DNA from: Mesocentrotus franciscanus | Lineage: Eukaryota > Echinodermata > Echinoidea > Camarodonta > Strongylocentrotidae | Reading direction: 5' to 3' | DNA length: 64,000 nt | NCBI GenBank assembly: GCA_037976565.1 | Contig: CP137674.1 | Span: 30,473,047 to 30,537,046 of the forward strand | Part shown: piece by piece, positions 12,441 to 24,500 of the stretch | Position numbering within the stretch: the stretch's first letter is position 1 | How the letters are laid out: each line of letters opens with the position of its first letter | The notes under the pieces: generated by a model | The model's database searches: none | The model's input: only the letters and a program-made list of their open reading frames with translations | What the model was told of the DNA's origin: nothing | Position numbers and translations under genes: made by a program

Positions 12441-12590
12441 TTTTTTTTTTTGCCCCCGGTAATTTGAAAATCGCGCAGACCATTATTTTTGCTCAGTAGG
12501 GGGTGATTGAACACCTAAACCACCCCATGTTTGCCAAGGGGTGTTTGAACACCAAAACACCCCTCGATCGCTACGCCCTTGGAGGGGGTA
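12441..12590. repeat. Dispersed repeat copy A
   Basis: Shares 'tgcccccgg', 'ttatttttgctcagtagggg', 'gtttgccaagggg' and 'ctacgccctt' in the same order with 14705-14930. Confidence 0.65.
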
Positions 12591-12993
12591 AGAGCATGAG
12601 AGAAGAGAGTGGGAGTAAGAAGAGAGAGAGAGAGAGAGAGGGGGTTGTTGGGTGGAGTCGTCTCGTCGAGGGAGCAAGAAAAATACGCATACTATATGTT
12701 GCTGTGTCGGGTGACTCGGGTCAGCTGTGTCGGTATATGATTCTCGCTCGATCCTCGTGCACTATCAATGCAGAAGTTTGAACTCGGTGAGATATAAATA
12801 TAATTTCGGTCTATGGCAAGCCGTTTTGCTATTTAAAATGACTTTTTGATATCACTTATTCCATTTCGTGATATCACGAATTCCAACGTGTGATATCACA
12901 AAATGGAAAAGGAATTCTAGCACTCATCTTGTGCAAAAATCACTGGGATTACGAGCTCTAGTTTAGCGCAGAACTTCAGCTGGGTAGGCTATA

Positions 12994-13157
12994 ATTCGAG
13001 CATTAGTTTTGTGCAGAAATTCAACGCTGAATTCAAGCGCTCTTTTTGCCTATAGAGATTCACAGCTCAAATTCACGGGATGATTCACTGTGGATTTCTG
13101 CGCAAAAAGAGCGCTTGAATTCAGCGTTGAATTTCTGCACAAAACTAATGCTCGAAT
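12994..13157. repeat. Inverted repeat with 55-bp perfect arms
   Basis: 12994-13048 and 13103-13157 are exact reverse complements over 55 bp ('attcgagcattagttttgtg' at the outer end), separated by 54 bp. Related partial copies ('gaatttctgcacaa', 'gaatttccgcacaaaac') lie at about 13160-13180 and 14248-14270. Probably a young MITE or fold-back element. Confidence 0.85.
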
Positions 13158-13237
13158 ACCAAGTGAATTTCTGCACAATTTCTGCTCGAAATCCCTGTGT
13201 TTCTCCTAGGGGTCTCAGTCAAATCAGGAAGCTTCCT

Positions 13238-13549
13238 GGGGGTGTTTCACAAAGATCCTAAGTCGAACTTAACTCTAAGTTGGACTTAAACATTATGGGG
13301 AGCCATTTGTAGCCTTAAGATAAAATATATTCAAAAGCAAAAGTTCAACTATTTTTAGACTTTTCATAAATTCCACATTTCCACATCAAGAACATGAAAT
13401 CTCCTTGATAATAGAAAATAGTTTGAATCAACATTTTATGCATTTTAAAATAACTTTTACAAAATATTTTCAAAGAGCTAACGGCTTTCCATAATTATTA
13501 AGTCCAACTTAGAGATAAGTTCAACTTAGGATCTTTGTGAAACACCCCC
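13238..13549. mobile_element. MITE with 51-bp terminal inverted repeats
   Basis: The arms 13238-13288 and 13499-13549 start 'gggggtgtttcacaaagatc' and are complementary with about two or three mismatches; the ~210-bp centre is unrelated AT-rich sequence. A solo arm lies at 1891-1940. No coding capacity. Confidence 0.85.
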
Positions 13550-14287
13550 TGGTCAAATTGGACGCGGTCCGCGCGGTGCCGCGTTAATGGGTTTAAAAAC
13601 ACGTCAATTTTCAAGAAAAAAGGGTACTTTTTCAAAATCCTGCTGTACGCGTTTAGGGGTATTTATCTAGATCCCGACTCCGAATTGAAAGCTGGTCGGG
13701 AAGCTGGCTATCTATAACTTTCAGTAACGTCAGCATGCTAATGTAAAAATACATATAATAAAGAAGCCCCTATAATTTCGTACCAGCATGTGAATTGCTT
13801 GTTTACGACTGGGGTAATTATACGACGACGACGAAATGTAATCATTTTTTTTTCGAAGAAAGGACATAATATGGTGGCTGTGCAAACCCATTTGGAAGTG
13901 TACAGGTTGATGTTATTGCTTCTCTACTGATTGAAAAATAAATGTTTACATTGTGAATTTTACATCTGAAGCGCAATTTGATTTTGTGTACATTGTCAAC
14001 AACTTAAATGGTAATCCTTATCGCACTTCAAAATGCTCAAGGGGTTACAACTTTACGATACTTGTTTAGAAGTAGGCCTACACTTTTGTGAAATACCCGT
14101 TTAGGGTGTGAATTCGGGGAAAAACATGCGAAATCCTCATTTAGGGTGTATTTTGGCTTCAGAAGAAATCCTCGTTTAGGGGGTGTCTGGAAAACCTGTG
14201 GTCACGCATGCTTACAGTATTTCTACATGACTGCAGAGACCTAGTTGAATTTCCGCACAAAACTAATGCTCGAACAACCTGTGAATT
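13550..14287. other. No gene seen
   Basis: No supported exon on either strand. Short 'tcgtttaggg' phrases recur at about 14098, 14140 and 14172. Confidence 0.4.
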
Positions 14288-14540
14288 AGAGATATCACAA
14301 ATTCCTATATAGGTCTATCACATAAACCCAATATTTGATATCAAGAAATCGACTATGTGATATTACAAATTAAATTTTTGATATCACGAATTCGAATTTG
14401 TGATATCACGAATCGAATTTGTGATATTATATCACAAAGTCGATTTCTTGAAATTGGGTTTATATGTGATAAACCAATGGGAATTAATTTTGTGATATCA
14501 ACATTTTTCAACTTTTATTCGTGATATCACAAATTGATGC
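14288..14540. repeat. Nested palindromes around TGATATCA
   Basis: The palindrome 'gtgatatcac' or close variants recur about ten times, alternating with 'gaattcgaatttg'. A larger inverted repeat joins 14312-14362 to 14418-14472 (arms contain 'tcaagaaatcgac' and 'gtcgatttcttga'). A smaller relative sits at 12847-12905. Confidence 0.75.
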
Positions 14541-14704
14541 TTACTGCGCCATTAAGTGTAGCAAAGAATGAAAGGACTTTTTTGTTGTACTGAGAGAGGC
14601 GGGAAGACTTTCAGTGTCTTGAAGTTCGTTAAAAACTTCTATAGATCAACAATGGATGACAGCATACTAGATGATGGGTAGTGAGCACTATTTTTCCTCT
14701 CTCT

Positions 14705-14930
14705 TTTTTGCCCCCGGAAATGTGAACATCGCGCCGACCGTTATTTTTGCTCAGTAGGGGTTGTGTGAGCACTAAGTGTAAACAACAAAAATTAAAATGG
14801 GGGCCAAAATGGGGGTTAGTGTGCACTAAAATTCTTTTGTCAAGGGGGGTGTTTGAACACCTAAAACACCCATGTTTGCCAAGGGGGGGGGGGGTGTTTG
14901 ACCCAAAATACTCCCCTCGCTACGCCCTTA
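14705..14930. repeat. Dispersed repeat copy B
   Basis: Second copy of the family at 12441-12590, with an extra 'aaaatgggggccaaaatggg' stretch in the middle. Confidence 0.65.
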
Positions 14931-15639
14931 ACATGATAACAAGATAGTTCGAATCATTCACGTCCCAAAAAGGAGATTCGTTTCACAATCGTCATTGTGC
15001 GCCTGCATAACCTCGACAGCTCAGCCAAAATATTAAAAAAGATGCTCATTTAGTCATACTCATAGGCTACAGTTTGTATTATCGATTCATGCATTATACA
15101 TACATGTATCCAGAAACATTTATTATGCCCAATTGTACACTGAGAATTAATCCCGGATCTGCTTTTGATGTATTCTATCAGTCTAGTTACAAATTATGAC
15201 ATGTATTTTGAGCCCTCATCATCCCGTTCCCCTGGCTTATATACCAGAAAAATAAAACAAATAAACACACGCAAAAATTAACAACAAAAAGTATTTGTAA
15301 ATTTGCCCCCCCCCCACTTTAAAACGAAAGACGAGCCTAGATAATCTTCTTCTTTAATAGATATTGTCTATCCATGACCTATTTTTTGGAATCTCAATTT
15401 TTATCTCGTTAATAAGAGCAAAAATTTGAATTGGTTGGCCTATTATAATTAACTTAGTGCACGTTGAGAAGAAATTGTAGTACATGTAAGTTTAGTGAGA
15501 AATTGATAATTTTCTTCTCTCGAACTTGAACATAAGAGGGCGACATCACAGTTACGAAATTAACCGGCTGAGCCTAAGAAGTTATACAAAACAAAGGCGT
15601 TCATCTTATCGTGTTTAATTGTCTACTGTACAACTAGAA
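14931..15639. promoter_or_regulatory. Upstream/promoter region of SPTLC1 (position only)
   Basis: This interval precedes the SPTLC1 start codon. No TATA box at a plausible distance and no clear CpG island were recognised. An in-frame TAA at 15616-15618 closes the frame upstream of the ATG, which supports the chosen start. The transcription start and any upstream non-coding exon cannot be placed from sequence alone. Confidence 0.35.
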
Positions 15640-15711
15640 ATGGCTGATGCAATTATGAAATTTGGGGTAGAGCCATGGAACTTTGCTGAACTTGTTGAAG
15701 CCTTCAAACAG
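15640..15711 (+). CDS. SPTLC1: SPTLC1 exon 1 (residues 1-24)
   Basis: Starts [13 protein letters not shown], ends at CAG|gtacgt in phase 0. It encodes the lumenal/N-terminal stretch before the membrane helix. Confidence 0.9.
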
Positions 15712-18700
15712 GTACGTATTTCGTCCGATATCAATGAGTAGATAATATACTTGCAGTCCATAATGGGCGAGGTTCTCCTCGGTCCCACATGATGTGTTTT
15801 GGTGTTACCTTAAAAAGGCTTAAACAATTAAAGTAGCATCACGATTTTTCGTTGTTTTTTTATCTTTAATTATTTTGAGCTTACGATGATTACCAATGAT
15901 ATGATATAAATAAATGTCTTGACTAATGAAAATAGTTTTATATGTTCATTTATTTTTTGTTTTACTGGATTAGACCGAAGATTTCTGTCTCTTTCGTTTG
16001 TTAGCCTCTGACAGTCGGGCTCTGACGAGTCTGACTGAATAAATCTGATCTGATTTGGGTAGGGTCGGCTCTAGACCGAAAATTTATCTCTCTTTCGTTC
16101 GTTAGCCTGCCTCTGATTTGGGTAGGGTCGGCTCCTCTCTTTAGAGACAGAAGCCGACCATAGGCGCTCCTGTGCTGTGCAAACGTTTTTGCCATTTATG
16201 GCCAAAGAACTGTCTTTGCCCTAAATACTCAATTTTAGCGGATTCATAATCATATCCGATGCATTTATGTTTGAAAATTAGGCCTAGGCTAATATACATC
16301 AGTTCCACTTACGAGATTGACTGTTTGATGCGTTTAAGGGTCTTTTTTTCCGGATTTTCATCGCCGAAATTGAGCTCCGTGTTGAAATTCTTGCAGCCGT
16401 ATTTTAAACTGTTACTGTCAATGGATGACGTCATCTTCCTTCATGCGCAGCCGACCAATTCTTTAATTAATTTTTAATGTAATTAATTAAAGAATTGGTC
16501 AGAACTAAAACTTTCCACAAATGAATTAGCCCATAATAGCCACAGACTCATACCAAAAGATAGCCATATAAATAATTTCATCTGTTGTTATTTCTTGTTT
16601 AAAGTCTCTGAATGTCCTGTACGTCACAATCCAAATAGCTTGGACCTGCCCTATTACAGTTTTTGAGTTTCATAAACGAGTTGTATTTCAAGTATTTTTC
16701 AGATTTAGAGCCAGATTTTTTGAGTACCGCAAACTCAAAAGTATCTCACCGCACGTATCCTATCACTGCAGTCCGATACTATAGCGCCTTATCTCTGTTT
16801 AGTTTAGAATCCAATTTCTGATCACCGCACCTGCAGGTGTAGTTTTCGGTCATGCGGGGGATTACGTGCTCTGACCGCACATGCTATAGATCAGCGGATG
16901 AATTGCCATGGCAATATTCATTTTCATGTTCACTGTTTCGGAGGTAAAATATTGCCATGGCAATCATGATTTTTTGGAGGGATTCTTCTCACGTTTAAAT
17001 AATAATAGTATTGGCTTCATGATTTGAACAAATAATGATAATAAGTAGAAAATAAAGAGTCAAATAATAGGATTTTGCCGTTTAGTGGCGAAAACTGCCT
17101 CCTTTACTCTAGATCTAGCTAGACTATAATCTTTTTCCATGTATTAATACTGTATGTTAAAAAAAAAATTGTGGTATTGTCTCATATGAATGTTAGCCTG
17201 ACAGGCTTGTTGATTTATGGAACATGATATTGATATCGCCAAGCCTTACTTGGCATGCAGTTGTATTTAAAAACCCCACATAGGCCTATATGATGTTCAT
17301 GTAATCACCTATAAATCTAACTCCAGGGAGCTCCGCTGCGAAGGTGTTGGAGCTCCAGAGCCTGCTCAGGAAACGATTCAAACAGCGGGTTGGGTCACAT
17401 TTTTTTGAAATGTAAAGAAGTAGTAATTACAATTTTGACTTAAATGTTTTTCGACTTCTCAGGGCATCTTTCCAATCACTTGAAATTAATACCGCGCATG
17501 CGTACTTTCTCTTCGCCATGTTGAATCGACGATATACAACATGGGATGAATTGGGTTAGGACGAGGTATTCCCCCTTTTTCACATCAAAGACTTTTTCAA
17601 ATTATAACGTCAAAATTGTAATTACTACTTTTCGAAAAAATGTGACCCAACCCGCTGTTTGAATCGTTTCCTATGCAGGCTCTGGAGCTCCGACGCCTAT
17701 GACGGCGGAGCTCCCTGGAATTATTATAAATCCTGCTCACGCTGAACCTTGCAAACTACATGTACCTTCAATGTTCGCCGCAGACGAAAGGAAGGATACT
17801 TTTTGCTAGTTAGGCATCATGTTTTGAAATTGACTAAAAAATAAAGAAAAAATAGGCATTTTGTACATGAATGACAGAGATTTGCTTAACATCTGAATCC
17901 TGTTTACATGAACTGACATGTGATTAACATGACAAAAACACTGACGTAACATTCCAGTGTACAAAAAGGCTGATTTTACATTGCCAATTTGATGCTGATT
18001 TTACGACAATAGCAATTAGTGTAAAAGGCGTGCGCTTGCTGTTTCTGTCAATTCAACAAACTTCTTGTGTGCATATTAGCTATTTACACCAAACTAATCA
18101 TTATTGTCTTTATCTGTCAATTTTCTGTACGTTTCTAAGCATTTTCATATGCTGGCAGAAGCCCTTACTAAGTTATACCCATTGTCAAAATAATTCTGAC
18201 AAGGCCTTTGATTTCTTGTGCAATTTCACTTCAAAGGGAGCAAGTAACAGTCTCCTTGAAGCCTTTAACACAATTCATTATTATTGGCTGAAGAAGTTCT
18301 TACTACCCCCCCCCTAATCATAAAAATAACTTGATGTAATAACCTTGCAAGCCTATATTTAAAATTCACAGGCCCCACTCTATCACTTGGCATTTGAGGT
18401 AATTCTTGTCGTCTTTATCATTCGCCTGATCTTCTCAAAAAGCTACTCAATTGAGTCAACCGTCAAGCTGACAGAAGCAGTAAGTATCCTAGCAATTGAT
18501 TTTAAAGAAATAGTTGACATAATTTTATGTTTACACTATTAGAAGATGATGACATACCAAAGAAAAGAATAATATAGATTCTGAGGTTTTTGTGCACTGA
18601 ATGATAATTATACAATTATTAAAAAAAGAAAACAAAACCACACACATTAACCAAAAATCTGAGCAGGAGGATGATCTAGACAATTTATTTGGTGAAGTTA

Positions 18701-21551
18701 CTTTCTCTCTATTTGTTAGAAATAAAATCATTTAAACCTATGCCATGAGAAAAAAGTTCTTTGTATGATTATTACCAATGCCAGAATGGTACATAATACA
18801 CTGTCTCTGTAGGGTTCTGGAATATGAAGACATAAGACACACCTACATTATTTTCTCCTAGAATAATTGATAAATATCTATAATGATCGATAAATATCTA
18901 TAATGAAAGGTATTGCAATATTAACATCAATTTTCCCATATTTTGCTTTTGTTCTTACTTCTTGGTTGAATTATGAAAATTTACTTTGTATTAGAGTCAA
19001 ATTTGTCCCCAAAGATGTGAAAACCGACTTCATTTTTACCACTTTCTTCTTCCCAACCAATGACCCCAAAATGTTCAGTATATATATATATATATTAATA
19101 TGGATTGTTGTACATGGGTAATTTAATGTAAGTAATGGGCATTTTAATTAACAATCTACAATTGTACAACCATTGGATAATGTAGATAAAATATGCTCAT
19201 GTAAACTATCATTATTTTGCCACTTTCAATTACAGGAAAAAGAACAGCTTGTCCAGGAGTGGGAACCGGAACCCTTAGTCCCACCAGTAGACCAAAACCA
19301 TCCGGCGCTCCACTATAAAGTGATTACCAAGTGAGTAGCATTTTAATTGAGGACATTTTTATCTGTTTCAAGGAATTCAACATGCATAATACTTTCTTAC
19401 ATGTTTTGTATTTATAGTACTTACTACGTACACATGTAGTAGAAATGTATTTGTAATAAGTGTAAATCATGTATGATTGTAACTTCATTTATTCATAAAT
19501 TTTTATTTTGCTTTGGAAAATCATTTTCATGAATGCCTTTTCATTTTTAAACTTCAGTAACGAAATTATGCTTTTATAAAGAAAAACAATCTGGCACTGT
19601 GAATTGATAAAAATGTAGCAGGTCTGTAGCTGAGTGAGATGCAATCATCAAGTGAGATTTCTTTGCAACGTCATGTAGCTTTGGATTCAGAAGATATTAT
19701 TACAAGGGGATATATCATTGTTTTTACTAATTTTGTTCATTATTTTTATGTTTATAGGCAAGGCAACAACAAACTTGTTGTGGATGGCAAGGAAGGCATT
19801 AATGTTGGGACATTCAACTTCTTAGGAATGCTGGGAAGAAAAGAAACAGAGGTGAGTGTTGAAATTAACTAGAGCAGACTTCAATCATTGTCGCTTAATT
19901 TACTTCATGCTAGTTCTGGAAATTATTTCTGTGAAATAACATAAGTTATTCTATTTCAAAAGATCCAGATGTATATTTTTATGTTATTCTTTTAGAATGG
20001 CTTATGATTATGACTTATGTAATGGAAGTTAACTCTGTTAATGTTATAAGGAGGGATATCGATTTGAAATGCGAATGATGTTATCTTTGTGGACTTTGTA
20101 TGTATTTCTTTAGAACTCGAATGAAATTAAATCTACCATTGCGTTGCACCAGTTTTGTTAGTGAAGTTGGTGATAACAAATTAAAATCGTTGGGGTTATT
20201 ACAGTCACAAACACGGAAAGAAACTCCCCACAACAAAGGGAAATGATTCACATTGATTTTATCTGCCACAGCTGGAGTAAAATGTAGAAAATTGGACTTG
20301 ATGATGTACAGTTTTCCCTTGAAAACTTTATTGATTTGAATTGCAAACAAGCTCCAGGATAGTCCACTGAAGTATATGCAGTATTATACCGATTTCTTGG
20401 GTTATGCTTGGGTGGTAATTCTTTATTATAGGTGTTGTGGTCCAGTGGATACGTCCTTGGACTATCGATCACATGGTTCCAGGTTTTGCCTGGTACTAAT
20501 GTCCTTTGGCAAGACATTAATGTACATTTGACACTCTCCACCCAGGGGTTAAATGGGTACTGGTAGGAAGGAATTCTGTGAATGCTGTGAGCACCATAAT
20601 CATTAGCCTAGCAGAGACGGGGTAATATTGGGGCACCTTGAGACACCTTGCGTGGTGGATATCCATGCTATAAACATATCAAATAATATTGTTGTTATAT
20701 TTGTTTTGTTTTCTTAGGATGCAGCCATAAAGACAATGAGGAAATATGGAGTCGGTACTTGTGGGCCAAGAGGTTTCTTTGGGACTATGGGTGAGTCTGA
20801 ACTCATGAATGGTCTACTACAACAACAAAAATGTCTCCTGCTTTATTGCTGCCGTAACTGACTTATACAATCCTTTTATGTGTGATTTTCTTCATGATAA
20901 AGATTTATATGATCTTACTGTTTACCAACCTGAAGGGAAAAGAAGATCTGACAATTACTAAGATTGGCTTCAACCACATTTATAGCTATGTACTCATGAT
21001 GTCACAATTCTTTGTCAATATGTATTCATGAGAAGTCAATATCAATCAGTTTCTATTATCATCCAACAGATGTTCATCTTAACTTTGAAGAGAAGATGGC
21101 TAAACACATGGGTGTAGAGGAGGCCATCTTGTATTCCTATGGCTTCTCAACCATTGCCAGTGCTATCCCAGCTTATGCCAAGAAGGGTGATCTTGTCTTC
21201 TGGTGAGTTATTAACCTGTTGCAGACTGAACATAAGAATACTTTGATTGAACTTCTGTAGAAAAAGAAGTACTATCGTAACTATGTAAGAATCAAACAGC
21301 CTACAGTCATGTAAGAATAATGAAAAGAGGTCAAAGTTTAAAGTTTCATTGGTTTGTTCAAAAGGTTTTATAGTCTGGGGGATGATGCCCAACCCCCCTC
21401 TCCCCCAAAAAATTCCTTGGCTGCAGAGTGGCCAATCTCCCCAAACTTTATCACACAGCTGAACAAATCCTGTAAAAAGTAAGATTGCCCCATTGCCCCA
21501 TTTATTCTTTTGAAAATTGCTTTATAAAATAATTTATGCAAATAGTATTCA

Positions 21552-21588
<37 letters not shown>

Positions 21589-24500
21589 TGGCACAGGGTA
21601 CAAGTACACTTTCTTGAGTTTGGACATGGGAGTTTGTGGTTCCAAGACCACTTCTCTAACCATCAAGCTTTTTTTTATCTTAGAAATGACATGGTTCAGT
21701 GGAATTGTGCACCTTGTTTTGTACCTCCGGATTGCCTTCAAAACAACTATTTTCTTTGCTTTGTTTCCACATGTCAGTGATGAAGGGGTGAGCTTTGCTA
21801 TTCAGATGGGACTCTTAGCATCTCGCAGCAAGCTCAAATTCTTCAAGCATAACAACATGGAAGATCTGGAGAGACTCTTACAAGAGCAAGCAGCAGAAGA
21901 CAAGAAGGTGAGTGGCTTTTATGTAGATGCTATGTCCAAGTCTATTCTCCAGAGCTCTACCTTGTTGAGTTTTACCGGTTTAAAGCGACTTGGTAACATT
22001 GATCAGCTGAGAGAAAATGGTGCTTAGGTAGTGACTTCAATGCTAGATGTACAATTGAAGATAATCTGAAAGTTTGAGTGAAAACAGACCATTATTAATG
22101 ATAAAAATTGGGAAAAATTGATCTGATCGATTCCTTAATTCTCCCAACTATATTATTACAATTTAATTACATTTTAGGTGAATGTAAATAGTCACAAAGC
22201 AATGAATTAGCTCTTTATACCATTCCAGACATTTAAGTGTTGAAAGACTTTTAAAAGCCTGTCTTATGTCTTATTTTCATGGAAAACGGTTGGGAAAATT
22301 CAAAAATGGTTGGGAGAATTTACTGTTAGAGGGTGTTGCACAGTGACGCCTTCAAAGAAAACCATAAATATCTTTGTGGTTTGAGAATTTTTTCAGGATT
22401 TTTTGCATGTTAGAGGTTTAGTACAGTAGAAGGAATATAATAAGTAACATTTCATACAAAAGTTACACAGTTTTTTCATCAACCTTTAACAATGTTACCG
22501 AGTCGCTTTAAGGTGAAGTTAGCCTTTTGGAATGAATCATTTCATTGGATTCTCTCTCTGGTAGTAAGATGTCTCATTCACCATAGAAAGCCTTTCAGTG
22601 CTAGCAGAAAGCATGCACGGAGAGAGAGAACAAAATATCTTTTTCATTACCTTGATGTAAAAGTTAAATTTTCCATCATCACAGAATATACGCAAGAAGT
22701 ATTTCTATAAAAAAAAAGTTAAAACTATTTATCTGTGTCAACCACTATTGTACTTGCACTTTAGATTTTGAATTTTTTGATTGAATAATTTTTCATATCG
22801 AATTGAATTCATTGTTCAACAGACTTTCTGAAAAACAGTCGTTTAGGCTTAGAGAGTTACCGTGTTTAAATAAATAAATGAAATAATGAAATTTATTCAT
22901 CTGTCCTTATTACAGAAAGTCATCTTCAATTGGTTTAATTTAACAAAGCGCATTTCATATCAGGATTAATACATAACAATGATGTGTATAAAATACATTA
23001 CAACATGAACCAAGTATTAGAAGGAAGTAAAAATGAGTTTAATAACAAATGTTATATTTTCTGGTTTTCTGCAGAACCCTAAGAAAGCTAAAGTGATGAG
23101 GAAATTCATGGTAGTAGAAGGGCTGTATGTCAACCATGGAACCATTGTTGATGTTGAGAAACTGGTAAGTAAATCAATGGTGTTATTTGAAATCGTAGTA
23201 GAAGGGCTGTATGTCAACCATGGAACCATTGTTGATGTTGAGAAACTGGTAAGTAAATCAATGGTGTTATTTGAAATCGTAGTAGAAGGGCTGTATGTCA
23301 ACCATGGAACCATTGTTGATGTTGAGAAACTGGTAAGTAAATCAATGGTGTTATTTGAAATCGTAGTAGAAGGGCTGTATGTCAACCATGGAACCATTGT
23401 TGATGTTGAGAAACTGGTAAGTAAATCAATGGTGTTATTTGAAATCGTAGTAGAAGGGCTGTATGTCAACCATGGAACCATTGTTGATGTTGAGAAACTG
23501 GTAAGTAAATCAATGGTGTTATTTGAAATCGTAGTAGAAGGGCTGTATGTCAACCATGGAACCATTGTTGATGTTGAGAAACTGGTAAGTAAATCAATGG
23601 TGTTATTTGAAATCGTAGTAGAAGGGCTGTATGTCAACCATGGAACCATTGTTGATGTTGAGAAACTGGTAAGTAAATCAATGGTGTTATTTGAAATCGT
23701 AGTAGAAGGGCTGTATGTCAACCATGGAACCATTGTTGATGTTGAGAAACTGGTAAGTAAATCAATGGTGTTATTTGAAATCGTAGTAGAAGGGCTGTAT
23801 GTCAACCATGGAACCATTGTTGATGTTGAGAAACTGGTAAGTAAATCAATGGTGTTATTTGAAATCGTAGTAGAAGGGCTGTATGTCAACCATGGAACCA
23901 TTGTTGATGTTGAGAAACTGGTAAGTAAATCAATGGTGTTATTTGAAATCGTAGTAGAAGGGCTGTATGTCAACCATGGAACCATTGTTGATGTTGAGAA
24001 ACTGGTAAGTAAATCAATGGTGTTATTTGAAATCGTAGTAGAAGGGCTGTATGTCAACCATGGAACCATTGTTGATGTTGAGAAACTGGTAAGTAAATCA
24101 ATGGTGTTATTTGAAATCGTAGTAGAAGGGCTGTATGTCAACCATGGAACCATTGTTGATGTTGAGAAACTGGTAAGTAAATCAATGGTGTTATTTGAAA
24201 TCGTAGTAGAAGGGCTGTATGTCAACCATGGAACCATTGTTGATGTTGAGAAACTGGTAAGTAAATCAATGGTGTTATTTGAAATCGTAGTAGAAGGGCT
24301 GTATGTCAACCATGGAACCATTGTTGATGTTGAGAAACTGGTAAGTAAATCAATGGTGTTATTTGAAATCGTAGTAGAAGGGCTGTATGTCAACCATGGA
24401 ACCATTGTTGATGTTGAGAAACTGGTAAGTAAATCAATGGTGTTATTTGAAATCGTAGTAGAAGGGCTGTATGTCAACCATGGAACCATTGTTGATGTTG

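Larger units (their letters stand above)
15712..18371 (+). other. SPTLC1 intron 1 with embedded repeats
   Basis: 2.66 kb. It holds an imperfect two-copy repeat at about 15972-16138 ('gatttgggtagggtcggct' twice), a near-perfect palindrome at 16452-16500 and a large inverted repeat at 17323-17718. No additional exon recognised. Confidence 0.7.
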
